Below, in pieces: positions 1 through 10,732 of a DNA stretch of 44,790 bases. Each line of letters opens with the position of its first letter. Within the stretch, counting starts at the first letter, position 1. Origin of the DNA: DATFRX01 sp035630615 (GTDB lineage: Bacteria; Actinomycetota; Actinomycetes; Propionibacteriales; Nocardioidaceae); contig DASQKI010000080.1 in assembly GCA_035630615.1 (NCBI GenBank), forward strand, positions 1 to 44,790, in the 5' to 3' direction. The translations under genes were made by a program, and so were the position numbers. The notes beneath the pieces were generated by a model. The model was not told where the DNA came from. It saw only the letters and a program-made list of their open reading frames with translations, and did not search any database.

Positions 1-929
1 GAGGACCCCGAGTCCTCGAAGATCTGGGTGAGCGGGTACGTCGTCCGCGACCCGGCCCGGCGGCCGTCCTCGTGGCGGTCACGGCGGTCCCTCGACGACG
101 CGCTCCGCGACCAGGGCGTCGTCGGCATCAGCGGCATCGACACCCGCGCCCTGACCCGGCACCTGCGCGAGCGCGGCGCCATGCGCGTCGGCATCTCCTC
201 GACCGAGACCTCGTCCGAGGCGCTGCTGGAGCGGGTGCGCGGCTCGGCCGAGATGTCGGGCGCCAACCTCTCCGCCGAGGTCAGCACGAGCGAGCCGTAC
301 GTCGTCCCGGCCGCAGGCGAGAAGCGGTTCACCGTCGCCGCCCTCGACCTCGGCATCAAGGCCAACACCCCGCGGATGCTGAGCGAGCGCGGCATCGAGA
401 CGCACGTGCTGCCCGCCACTGCCTCGCTCGACGACGTGCTCGCGGTGCAGCCGGACGGGCTGTTCTTCTCCAACGGTCCCGGCGACCCGGCCGCCACCAC
501 CGGCCAGGTCGAGCTGCTGCGCGCCGCGCTCGAGCGCGGCATCCCGTACTTCGGCATCTGCTTCGGCAACCAGCTCTTCGGTCGGGCGCTCGGCTTCGGG
601 ACGTACAAGCTGACCTACGGCCACCGCGGCATCAACCAGCCGGTGATGGACCGCACGACCGGCAAGGTCGAGGTGACGGCACACAACCACGGGTTCGCCG
701 TTCAATGGCCAGCCGCGTCGCTGGATGTGCCAGTTGAGACAACGTACGGCGTGGTCACCGTCTCGCACGTCTGCCTCAACGACGACGTCGTCGAGGGCCT
801 CGAGCTGCGGTCACCCGACGGGCAGCTCAGGTCGTTCTCGGTCCAGTACCACCCGGAGGCGGCCGCCGGGCCGCACGATGCGGCGTACCTCTTCGACCGG
901 TTCGTCTCGCTGATGGGCGGTGAGCTCTG

Positions 930-930
<1 letters not shown>
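1..930 (+). CDS. carA: carbamoyl-phosphate synthase small (glutaminase) subunit, 5' end cut by window
   Basis: Glutamine amidotransferase subunit of carbamoyl phosphate synthetase. It hydrolyses glutamine and channels ammonia to CarB for pyrimidine and arginine synthesis. The frame is open from base 1 (EDPESSKIWVSGYVVRDPAR), so the N-terminus lies upstream; the GTG at 28 is internal. 309 residues are visible. The small-subunit region reads GISGIDTRALTRHLRERGAM. The class I amidotransferase domain follows, with FSNGPGDP, the nucleophile Cys in GICFGNQ (codon at 559) and the His/Glu pair in YHPEAAAGPHDA. GICFGNQ replaces the textbook GICLGHQ, which I believe is usual in actinobacteria. The stop overlaps the carB start by one base (TGATG), so the two are translationally coupled. 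Confidence 0.97.
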
Positions 931-4234
<3,304 letters not shown>

Positions 4235-4238
<4 letters not shown>

Positions 4239-5107
4239 CGGTTACACACGCGGTTGATGCGCAAGCCCACAGTGGGCCGGTGCAGGCACGGGCTGAGGTC
4301 GTTTCGATCGCCTCTGCCGGGGATTACTTCCGGCTCGTGCTGGCCGCCTCTGGCGTTGCCGAGCGGGTACGGGCGGGGCAGTTCGCGGCGTTGGCCGTGG
4401 GCGGACCGGAGTCGGCGATGCTGCTGCGACGGGCCTTCTCGATCTACCGCGCCGATCCGGGTGCCGAGACCGTCGAGATCGTGCTCGCCGTCCACGGCAA
4501 GGGCACGGCCTGGCTCGCCGACCTACGACCCGGCGACCTGGTCGACATCGTGGCTCCGTTGGGCCGGCCGTTCGCGCTCCCGGACGCCCCCCGACCATGC
4601 GTACTCGTCGCCGGCGGATATGGCAGCGCCCCGATGTTCAGGCTCGCCGACCGACTCCGCGAACGCGGCTGCGCCGTACACCTGGTGCTGGGAGCGGCAA
4701 CCGAGTCTCGACTGTTCGGCGTGGCCGAGGCTGACCGGGTCGCCGACTCGATCGCCGTGACGACCGAAGACGGCTCGGCTGGCGTGACCGGGCGCGTTAC
4801 CGACGTACTTCCCCAGCTGATCCGCGATGCGCGAGCCCGAGCGGTCTATGCGTGTGGGCCGATGGCGATGCTGCGAGCCGTCAGCGCCGTGGCGACCGAC
4901 CTCGGTGCGGACAGCCAGTGCGCTGTCGAGGAGGCGATGGCCTGCGGCGTCGGCGTCTGCATGACGTGCGTGCTGCCGGTGATCGGCGACGACGGTTTCA
5001 CTCGCATGGTCCGATCTTGCGTTGAGGGGCCGGTCTTCTCAGGCGATCGGGTGCGCTGGGACGCCGTCGGCACCATCCCCGAGGACACGTGGGGGAGAGG
5101 CGTATGA
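4235..5107 (+). CDS. pyrK: dihydroorotate dehydrogenase (NAD+) electron-transfer subunit
   Basis: Iron-sulfur flavoprotein partner of class 1B PyrD that passes electrons from dihydroorotate oxidation to NAD+. The chosen ATG overlaps the carB stop (ATGA); an ATG at 4217 is possible but lies further inside carB. The 290-residue product has a ferredoxin-reductase-like FAD domain (RRAFSIY, about 66-71), an NAD domain (LVAGGYGSAPMF, about 124-135; YACGPMAML) and a C-terminal 2Fe-2S module with Cys at about 237, 242, 245 and 262 (spacing C-x4-C-x2-C-x16-C, ACGVGVCMTC). It is followed directly by pyrD. Many actinobacteria carry the quinone-linked class 2 enzyme instead and have no pyrK. Confidence 0.93.
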
Positions 5108-5133
5108 GCAGCCTGCCCATGTGGACGCGGCAA

Positions 5134-5179
5134 GACGCGCAATGTCGGTGCGAAGAAGTGGGAAGGACGCGCAATCTCG
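5134..5179 (+). repeat. two direct copies of GACGCGCAATSTCG between pyrK and pyrD
   Basis: The 97-base gap between pyrK and pyrD contains GACGCGCAATGTCG (5134-5147) and GACGCGCAATCTCG (5166-5179), 32 bases apart in direct orientation. The same core, as GACGCGCAATCTCGGC, forms the 3' arm of the large inverted repeat upstream of metK (10652-10675). This looks like partial copies of a dispersed intergenic repeat. The gap is unusual in an operon whose other junctions overlap. Confidence 0.6.
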
Positions 5180-5204
5180 ACGCGAAGGACGGGGGTGGGC
5201 GTTG

Positions 5205-6146
5205 ATGGTCGACGTGGACCTCGCCATCGACCTCGCGGGCGTCGCGCTGCCCAACCCGGTCATGACGGCCTCCGGATGCGCCGCGGCCGGGCGCGAGCTC
5301 GACCAGTTCTTCGACGTCGCCGAGCTGGGTGCGATCGTCACCAAGTCGATCATGCTGGCGCCACGATCCGGCCGGCCGACCCCGCGAATGGCGGAGACCC
5401 CGTCGGGCATGCTCAACTCGATCGGTCTGCAAGGTCCTGGCATCGACGCATTTTTGGCCGACGACCTGCCGTGGCTGGTCGATCGCGGCGCTCGGCCGAT
5501 CGTCTCGATCGCGGGATCGGCGGTCGGGGAGTTCGTCGAGCTCGCCGGCCGTGTCAGCGCGAGCCCCGGCGTCACGGCGATCGAGGTCAACATCTCGTGT
5601 CCCAACGTCGAAAACCGCGGCCTCGTGTTCGCCTGCGATCCGGGCCAGGCTTCGAACGTGATCGGCGCCGTCCGCCGAGAGGTGCCGTCGGACATTCCGG
5701 TGTTCGCCAAACTGTCTCCCGACGTGACCGACATCGTGTCGATCGCCGAGTCTGTCATGGACGCGGGCGCGACCGGACTCTCGATGATCAACACCCTGCT
5801 CGGCATCACGATCGATCCCGACACGCTGCGCCCGACGCTCGGCGGTGTGACCGGTGGCCTCTCGGGTCCGGCGATCCGACCAGTCGCGGTGCGCTGCGTT
5901 TGGCAGGTGCACGCGGCGATGCCCGACGTGCCGATCATCGGCATCGGCGGCATCCGCACCGGGGCCGACGCCTTCGAGTTCTTGCTCGCGGGCGCCTCCG
6001 CGGTCCAGGTCGGTACCGTCACGTTTCACGATCCATCGGCGCCGATGCGAGTGGCGGCCGAGCTTGCCGGGGAGCTCGCTCGCCGTGGTTTCGGCAAGCC
6101 CGCCGAGGTGATCGGCCTTGCGCATCAACGCAGAGGAGAAGCATGA
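5205..6146 (+). CDS. pyrD: dihydroorotate dehydrogenase, catalytic subunit (class 1B)
   Basis: FMN enzyme that oxidises dihydroorotate to orotate, the fourth step of UMP synthesis. The frame is open from 5022, but homology begins at MVDVDLAIDLAGVALPNPVM, so ATG 5205 is chosen; a TTG lies just before it. This gives 313 residues, close to class 1B length. EVNISCPNVENRG carries the catalytic Cys of class 1 enzymes (SCPN), where class 2 enzymes have Ser (SSPN). SMINTLLG, the phosphate-binding GIGGIRTGADAFEFLLAGASAVQVGT and the N-terminal TASGCAAAGREL fit the family. The adjacent pyrK confirms the heterotetrameric NAD-dependent type. ATGA overlap with pyrF. Confidence 0.95.
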   Translation: MVDVDLAIDLAGVALPNPVMTASGCAAAGRELDQFFDVAELGAIVTKSIMLAPRSGRPTPRMAETPSGMLNSIGLQGPGIDAFLADDLPWLVDRGARPIVSIAGSAVGEFVELAGRVSASPGVTAIEVNISCPNVENRGLVFACDPGQASNVIGAVRREVPSDIPVFAKLSPDVTDIVSIAESVMDAGATGLSMINTLLGITIDPDTLRPTLGGVTGGLSGPAIRPVAVRCVWQVHAAMPDVPIIGIGGIRTGADAFEFLLAGASAVQVGTVTFHDPSAPMRVAAELAGELARRGFGKPAEVIGLAHQRRGEA

Positions 6147-6961
6147 GTGAGCCGTTCGGCGTCCGACTGCGAGCCGCGATGGACGAGCGAGGACCGTTGT
6201 GTGTCGGCCTCGATCCGCATGCGGCGTTGCTCGACGCCTGGGGGCTGCCCGATACCGCGTACGGCTTGGAACGCTTCACCATGACGGTCGTCGAGTCGTT
6301 GGCCGATCGGATCGCAGTCATCAAGCCCCAGTCGGCGTTCTTCGAGCGCCACGGTTCGGCCGGCGTCGCCGTGTTGGAGCGGGCGATCAGCGCCACCCAG
6401 GAGTACGGCGCCCTCGTCCTCCTCGACGTGAAGCGTGGCGACATCGGTTCGACGGTCGACGCGTACGCCGACGCCTATCTCGGCCCCTCGTCGTCCCTGG
6501 CCGCCGATGCGATCACGGTGCATCCGTATCTCGGCTTCGGTGCCCTGCAGCCGTTCATCTCGATGGCGCTGGAGCACAACCGGGGTGTGTTCGTCGTCAC
6601 CTTGTCGTCCAACCCCGAAGGACGCGAGGTCCAGCAGGCGTCGCAGGGCGCAGTCACGGTCGCCGGCGCGATCCTGCGCCAGATCGCCGAGCTCAACGGT
6701 GGCATCGAGCCGATGGGATCAATCGGTGCCGTCGTCGGCGCCACGACCGAAGACACCGACGACGATCTGAACATCAACGGGCCATTGCTGGCTCCTGGTT
6801 TCGGTGCCCAAGGCGGCACGGTCGACGACCTGCGACGCGTCTTCGGATCGGCATTGCCCAACGTGCTTCCGGCAACGTCACGTGCGGTTCTGTCGGCCGG
6901 TCCAGACCCCGCCACGCTGCAAGATGTTGCCGCCGAGATCGCCGACTCGCTCGCTTCCTGA
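6143..6961 (+). CDS. pyrF: orotidine 5'-phosphate decarboxylase (type 2)
   Basis: Decarboxylates OMP to UMP, the last step of de novo pyrimidine synthesis. It encodes 272 residues and starts at an ATG overlapping the pyrD stop, with GAGGAGA just upstream. The catalytic Lys/Asp tetrad region reads LLDVKRGDIGSTVDAYADAYL, typical of the longer actinobacterial/myxococcal type 2 enzyme. LCVGLDPH near the N-terminus and the late APGFGAQGG phosphate-binding segment agree. It is the last gene of the pyrimidine operon in the window; a gap of about 180 bases follows. Confidence 0.96.
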   Translation: MSEPFGVRLRAAMDERGPLCVGLDPHAALLDAWGLPDTAYGLERFTMTVVESLADRIAVIKPQSAFFERHGSAGVAVLERAISATQEYGALVLLDVKRGDIGSTVDAYADAYLGPSSSLAADAITVHPYLGFGALQPFISMALEHNRGVFVVTLSSNPEGREVQQASQGAVTVAGAILRQIAELNGGIEPMGSIGAVVGATTEDTDDDLNINGPLLAPGFGAQGGTVDDLRRVFGSALPNVLPATSRAVLSAGPDPATLQDVAAEIADSLAS

Positions 6962-7144
6962 ACCGTCGTCACTGGTCATCTCGCAGCAATCTCGGTGCAA
7001 CCGTCGGGCGATGACAGCCGACTAGCTTGACGGCCTCGTTGGGCTGTCGCTCGGGCAGCGGGCCGGTGCGTGTGATGAACCGCTGCTGTGCCAGAGTGGG
7101 GCGGCTCAAATTTCCCGGGAAGTGACGACAAGGAGAACACCAGA

Positions 7145-7432
7145 ATGAAGAAGTACGCGGCCTTCGCGGCCTCGGTGGTGATTGGATCCGTCGCGTTGGT
7201 CGGTTGTGGGGAAGACGACTTCTGTGGCGACGCCGACGACATCGTCGGCTCGGGCGAGATCCCGGACCAGGAGACGATCCAGGAGCTCGCCGACCAGGCT
7301 CCGGACGAGATCTCGGACGACTTCCAGGTGCTGGCTGACGCGATGGACGACCCGCAGTCGGCCGACCAGGCTGCCGTTACCGAGGCGCAGGGCAACATCC
7401 AGTCCTGGGGCGACGACAACTGCGACAGCTGA
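7145..7432 (+). CDS. small predicted lipoprotein A (tandem paralogue)
   Basis: I do not recognise a named family. The start is ATG 7145 after a clear AAGGAG; an in-frame ATG at 7088 would put 19 residues before the signal peptide. The 95-residue product has a lipoprotein signal peptide (MKKYAAFAASVVIGSVALVGC, lipobox LVGC) and a mature acidic domain of about 75 residues, predicted helical, with two further Cys near its ends (DDFC... and ...DDNC) that could form a disulfide. Asp/Glu-rich helices include DQETIQELADQAPDEISDDF. It is very similar to the next gene, so the pair arose by tandem duplication. It is probably anchored to the outer face of the membrane. Function unknown. Confidence 0.85.
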   Translation: MKKYAAFAASVVIGSVALVGCGEDDFCGDADDIVGSGEIPDQETIQELADQAPDEISDDFQVLADAMDDPQSADQAAVTEAQGNIQSWGDDNCDS

Positions 7433-7446
7433 CCCCAGCCAACGGA

Positions 7447-7481
7447 AACAAGGGCGCGGCTGCCAACGCCGCGCCCTTGTT
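7447..7481 (+). terminator. strong hairpin between the two lipoprotein genes
   Basis: A perfect 14-bp stem (AACAAGGGCGCGGC / GCCGCGCCCTTGTT) with a 7-base loop starts 14 bases after the stop of the first lipoprotein gene. It resembles an intrinsic terminator, though the downstream T run is short (TTGTTCC). It may terminate or attenuate transcription before the second gene, or stabilise the 3' end of the first transcript. Confidence 0.75.
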
Positions 7482-7520
7482 CCATGTCCACCAGCGAGAA
7501 GACGAACTGAGGAGCACCCG

Positions 7521-7865
7521 ATGCGCCGAGTCAAGTGGCTCGCCGTGCCGATGGCGTTGGCCGCAATGCTGTCGGCCTGCGGCGATTCGGACGACGACAG
7601 TGACAGCGAACCGCAATCCGAGCCGTCGGTCACGGATGCCGGCGACGATGCCTTCTGCGACGAGGCCGAGGACATCGTCGGTTCGGGCCAGGTTCCGGAC
7701 CAGGAGACGATCCAGAAGCTCGCCGACGAGGCTCCGGACGAGATCTCCGACGACTTCCAGATCCTCGCGGACGCGATGCGTGCCCCGCAGTCGGCCGACC
7801 AGGCTGCCGTTCAAGAGGCGCAAGCCAACACCCAGTCGTGGGGCGACGAGCACTGCACGAGCTGA
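7521..7865 (+). CDS. small predicted lipoprotein B (tandem paralogue)
   Basis: 114-residue paralogue of the preceding gene, with a GAGGAG ribosome site before ATG 7521. It has a signal peptide with lipobox LSAC (AALSAC-type, MALAAMLSAC) and an Asp/Ser-rich linker (GDSDDDSDSEPQSEPS) absent from the first copy. The same domain follows: DEAEDIVGSGQVPDQETIQ, LADEAPDEISDDFQILADAM, SADQAAVQEAQ, SWGDEHC. The two Cys bounding the domain are conserved between the copies. The longer acidic linker suggests a spacer between membrane and domain. Family and function unknown; surface localisation is inferred from the lipobox. Confidence 0.85.
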   Translation: MRRVKWLAVPMALAAMLSACGDSDDDSDSEPQSEPSVTDAGDDAFCDEAEDIVGSGQVPDQETIQKLADEAPDEISDDFQILADAMRAPQSADQAAVQEAQANTQSWGDEHCTS

Positions 7866-8092
7866 CCCGACTTGATTCACGAGATGGGCATGGCGCGCGC
7901 GGCGCAGCGTCCTGACTGGCGACACAGTAGAATCGGACATCTCGGGCACGAACGAGCGGTGATCGCCTCCAGAACGCACTTCGTCCCGACAGATCGCTGC
8001 CGAACTGGTCAGAACGTTTGCCCCGCGAGGCCAACCATCGCTAGTTTCCTGATGCGAAGCCGATCTCATCCGCCGCTCCCCGAGGTGAAACC

Positions 8093-8413
8093 GTGGCTCT
8101 ACCGCCCCTGACTCCTGAACAGCGTCAAGCAGCCTTGGAGAAGGCTGCTGCGGCCCGAAGGGAACGTGCCGAGGTCAAGAATCGGCTGAAGCACTCGGGT
8201 GCGTCCCTGCACGACGTGTTGAGCGAGGGTCAGCACAACGAGGTCGTCGGCAAGATGAAGGTCCTCGACCTGTTGCAGTCGATGCCCGGGCTGGGCAAGG
8301 TCCGAGCCAAACAGCTGATGGAGCGGATCGGCATCGCCGAGACGCGCCGGGTCCGTGGGCTCGGCGTCAATCAGATCTCCGCTCTCGAGCGTGAGTTCGC
8401 CGACCAAGGCTGA
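8093..8413 (+). CDS. mihF: actinobacterial integration host factor MihF/sIHF
   Basis: Small nucleoid-associated DNA-binding protein restricted to actinobacteria. It binds and bends DNA and was first known from mycobacteriophage L5 integration. GTG start, 106 residues. The family core is plain: a basic N-terminal helix (EKAAAARRERAEVKNRLKHS), then VVGKMKVLDLLQSMPGLGKVRA carrying the helix-two-turn-helix GLGKVRA DNA contact, then MERIGIAETRRVRGLGVNQ. It lies immediately before gmk, as in Mycobacterium (mihF-gmk-rpoZ-coaBC). Its 3' end overlaps the probable gmk start by 23 bases. Confidence 0.96.
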   Translation: MALPPLTPEQRQAALEKAAAARRERAEVKNRLKHSGASLHDVLSEGQHNEVVGKMKVLDLLQSMPGLGKVRAKQLMERIGIAETRRVRGLGVNQISALEREFADQG

Positions 8414-8999
8414 GTCGGAGCGGTCCCGGCTGGTCGTGCTCGCGGGACCGACGGCGGTCGGCAAGGGGACGGTGGCCGCTCACGTCCGTGAGGGGCATCC
8501 CGAGGTATGGATCTCGGTATCGGTGACGACGCGTCGGCCGCGCCCTGGGGAGATCGACGGGGTGCACTATCACTTCGTCGACGGCGGGCGCTTCGACGAG
8601 ATGGTCGAGGCCGGCGACCTCCTCGAGTGGGCGGTGGTTCACGGCGCCGCGCGCTACGGGACGCCGCGGCAACCGGTCATCGACGCGCTCGACGCCGGAC
8701 GGATGGCGCTCTTGGAGATCGACCTCCAGGGTGCTCGCCAGATCCGCCAGTCCATGCCGGAGGCGTTGTTCGTCTTTTTGGCCCCGCCCACGTGGGACGA
8801 GCTCATACGCCGTCAGATGGGGCGCGGCACCGAAGACGCCGCCGAGCGGGAGCGTCGTCTCGAGTCGGCGCGGACCGAGTTGGCGGCGGAGTCGGAGTTT
8901 GACGTGACGATCGTCAACCACGAAGTCGAGCAAGCGTGCGAGGAGTTGGTAGCCTTAATGCGATCGGCTGCCGATCAACCGACCCACCACACTGATTGA
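8391..8999 (+). CDS. gmk: guanylate kinase
   Basis: Phosphorylates GMP to GDP with ATP. The start is uncertain. GTG 8391 gives 202 residues (MSSPTKAESERSRLVVLAGP) and overlaps mihF by 23 bases; an ATG at 8355 lies deeper inside mihF. The P-loop reads GPTAVGKGT, slightly off the common GPSGVGKGT. The GMP-binding region contains SVSVTTRRPRPGEIDGVHYHF, LLEWAVVHGAARYGTP and LEIDLQGARQIR, and the lid RQMGRGTEDAAERERRL. The gene is part of the mihF-gmk-rpoZ-coaBC cluster. Confidence 0.95.
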   Translation: MSSPTKAESERSRLVVLAGPTAVGKGTVAAHVREGHPEVWISVSVTTRRPRPGEIDGVHYHFVDGGRFDEMVEAGDLLEWAVVHGAARYGTPRQPVIDALDAGRMALLEIDLQGARQIRQSMPEALFVFLAPPTWDELIRRQMGRGTEDAAERERRLESARTELAAESEFDVTIVNHEVEQACEELVALMRSAADQPTHHTD

Positions 9000-9009
9000 G
9001 GGCTCAACC

Positions 9010-9309
9010 GTGTCCGGAACCCAGGCGTCTGCCGAGGGGATCACCAACCCGCCCATCGACGATCTGCTTACCAAGACCGACTCGAAGTACAAGTTGGTCC
9101 TTTACAGTGCCAAGCGGGCTCGTCAGATCAACGCCTACTACTCCCAGCTCGGCGAGGGCCTGCTCGAGTACGTCGGTCCGCTGGTCGACACCCATGTGCA
9201 GGAGAAGCCGCTGTCGATCGCATTGCGCGAGATCGAGGCCGACCTGCTGACGGTCGAAGACATCAAGGAGTCCGACGTGGCCGGGGACGAAGGGGAGAAG
9301 ACGGCCTAA
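9010..9309 (+). CDS. rpoZ: RNA polymerase omega subunit
   Basis: Small subunit that clamps the beta' subunit and helps RNA polymerase assembly. GTG start, 99 residues. Conserved segments are NPPIDDLLTKTDSKYKLVLY, SAKRARQINAYY, VGPLV and KPLSIALREIEADLL. Ten bases separate it from gmk and sixteen from coaBC, consistent with one transcription unit. Confidence 0.96.
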   Translation: MSGTQASAEGITNPPIDDLLTKTDSKYKLVLYSAKRARQINAYYSQLGEGLLEYVGPLVDTHVQEKPLSIALREIEADLLTVEDIKESDVAGDEGEKTA

Positions 9310-9325
9310 GGCCGCCCGGCCGCCC

Positions 9326-10579
9326 ATGTCCGCGTCCACGCACGATTCCGCGACGTCGCCTCGCCGTCTTCGCGTGATCCTGGGCGTGGGCGGAGGGATC
9401 GCCGCCTACAAGGTCTGCGGACTGCTGCGGCGGCTCGCCGAGTCCGGGCACGACGTACGCGTGACGCCGACCGCCTCGGCTCTGGAGTTCGTCGGCGCCG
9501 CGACCTGGGAGGCGCTGTCCGGCCATCCCGTACATGTGGGGGTCTTCGACGACGCTCACGAGGTGCCGCATGTCGAGCTCGGCCGGCGGGCCGACCTCGT
9601 CGTGGTGGCGCCGGCGACCGCCAACCTGTTGGCCAAGGCCGCGCACGGCATCGCCGACGACCTCCTCACCAACACGCTGTTGACTGCTCGCTGCCCGGTC
9701 GTGATGGTCCCCGCGATGCACACCGAGATGTGGGAGCATCCGGCGACCGTCGCCAACGTCGAGCTCCTGCGGGAGCGCGGCGTCATTGTCATGGAGCCCG
9801 ACGTGGGTCGCCTCACCGGCGCCGACAGTGGCAAGGGTCGGCTGCCCGACTCGGCGCAGATCTTTGACCTGCTTCGGGTCGTGCTGCGCCGCGGCGTCGA
9901 CGGTCTCGAGCCCGATCTGGTCGGCCGGCACGTCGTCATCTCGGCCGGCGGCACCCGCGAATACGTCGATCCCGTTCGGTTCCTCGGCAACCGCTCGTCG
10001 GGGCGACAGGGGTTCGCGTTGGCCAGCACGGCGCTCGCCCGTGGCGCCACGGTCACCGTGGTCGCCGCTCACGTCGATGTGCCGGCGCCCGGTGGCGTCG
10101 ACGTGGTCCGGGTCGATACGACCGAGGAGTTGCGCGAGCAGATGCTCGGCGCCGCTGTCGACGCCGACGCGGTCGTGATGGCCGCGGCGCCCGCCGACTT
10201 CCGGCCGGTCAAACCCAGCAGCGTCAAGATCAAGCGGTCCGCCGACGGTGGCGCTCCGCAGATCGAGCTGACCCAAAACCCCGACATCCTCGCGCAGTTG
10301 GTCGCCAGTCGCAGCGGCAAGGAGCCGGTTATCGTCGGGTTCGCGGCCGAAACGGGCGACGAGGCTGCCGGCGTACTCGAGCATGGCCGCGACAAGCTGG
10401 CCCGCAAGGGGTGTGACTTCCTCGTGGTCAACGACGTCAGCGCTGGCAAGGTCTTCGGCCAGCCGGTCAGCGAGGCGGTCATCCTCGGCGCCGACGGTTC
10501 GGCGACGGCAGTGCCCGCGGGCCCGAAGGAAGACATCGCCGACGCGGTCTGGGATGCCGTCGTCCACCGACTCGGCTAA
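9326..10579 (+). CDS. coaBC: bifunctional phosphopantothenoylcysteine decarboxylase / phosphopantothenate-cysteine ligase
   Basis: Two consecutive steps of coenzyme A synthesis: CTP-dependent coupling of cysteine to 4'-phosphopantothenate, then FMN-dependent decarboxylation. 417 residues, ATG start. The N-terminal CoaC flavoprotein domain shows ILGVGGGIAAYKVCGLLRRL and the active-site PAMHTEMW (Asn replaced by His relative to E. coli PAMN, as I recall is usual in actinobacteria). The C-terminal CoaB domain shows VISAGGTREYVDPVRFLGN, RSSGRQG, AAAPADFRP, VKIKR and LTQNPDIL. The following gap holds a large inverted repeat. Confidence 0.96.
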   Translation: MSASTHDSATSPRRLRVILGVGGGIAAYKVCGLLRRLAESGHDVRVTPTASALEFVGAATWEALSGHPVHVGVFDDAHEVPHVELGRRADLVVVAPATANLLAKAAHGIADDLLTNTLLTARCPVVMVPAMHTEMWEHPATVANVELLRERGVIVMEPDVGRLTGADSGKGRLPDSAQIFDLLRVVLRRGVDGLEPDLVGRHVVISAGGTREYVDPVRFLGNRSSGRQGFALASTALARGATVTVVAAHVDVPAPGGVDVVRVDTTEELREQMLGAAVDADAVVMAAAPADFRPVKPSSVKIKRSADGGAPQIELTQNPDILAQLVASRSGKEPVIVGFAAETGDEAAGVLEHGRDKLARKGCDFLVVNDVSAGKVFGQPVSEAVILGADGSATAVPAGPKEDIADAVWDAVVHRLG

Positions 10580-10592
10580 CCCCGCCACTCGC

Positions 10593-10675
10593 GCCGAGAT
10601 TGCGCGTCTCGCCCGCCGGATCCACCGACGCGGTCGGGTTCCGGCATGTGAGCGGGCGGGACGCGCAATCTCGGC
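10593..10675. repeat. 24-bp inverted repeat (GCCGAGATTGCGCGTC family)
   Basis: The 153-base coaBC-metK gap is dominated by a 24-base inverted repeat with 35-base spacer. Left arm 10593-10616 begins GCCGAGATTGCGCGTC; right arm 10652-10675 ends GACGCGCAATCTCGGC; there is one mismatch between arms. It could act as a terminator for coaBC, but there is no T tract and pieces of the same core occur between pyrK and pyrD, so it looks like a REP-type dispersed palindrome. Confidence 0.8.
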
Positions 10676-10692
10676 AGAACGGTCTCGGCGGT

Positions 10693-10698
10693 TAGGCT
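10693..10698 (+). promoter_or_regulatory. possible metK -10 box
   Basis: TAGGCT matches the actinobacterial TANNNT -10 and lies 34 bases before the metK GTG. No convincing -35 hexamer is seen at 16-18 bases upstream, where the inverted-repeat arm lies. No SAM riboswitch was recognised. Confidence 0.3.
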
Positions 10699-10732
10699 GG
10701 TCGCAAGGGACCGCCGACCAGATGGGACAACC

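Noticed and set aside
10580..10732. SAM riboswitch before metK
   Set aside because: The gap is occupied by a long inverted repeat and a -10-like box; none of the conserved SAM-I or SAM-II core sequences was seen.
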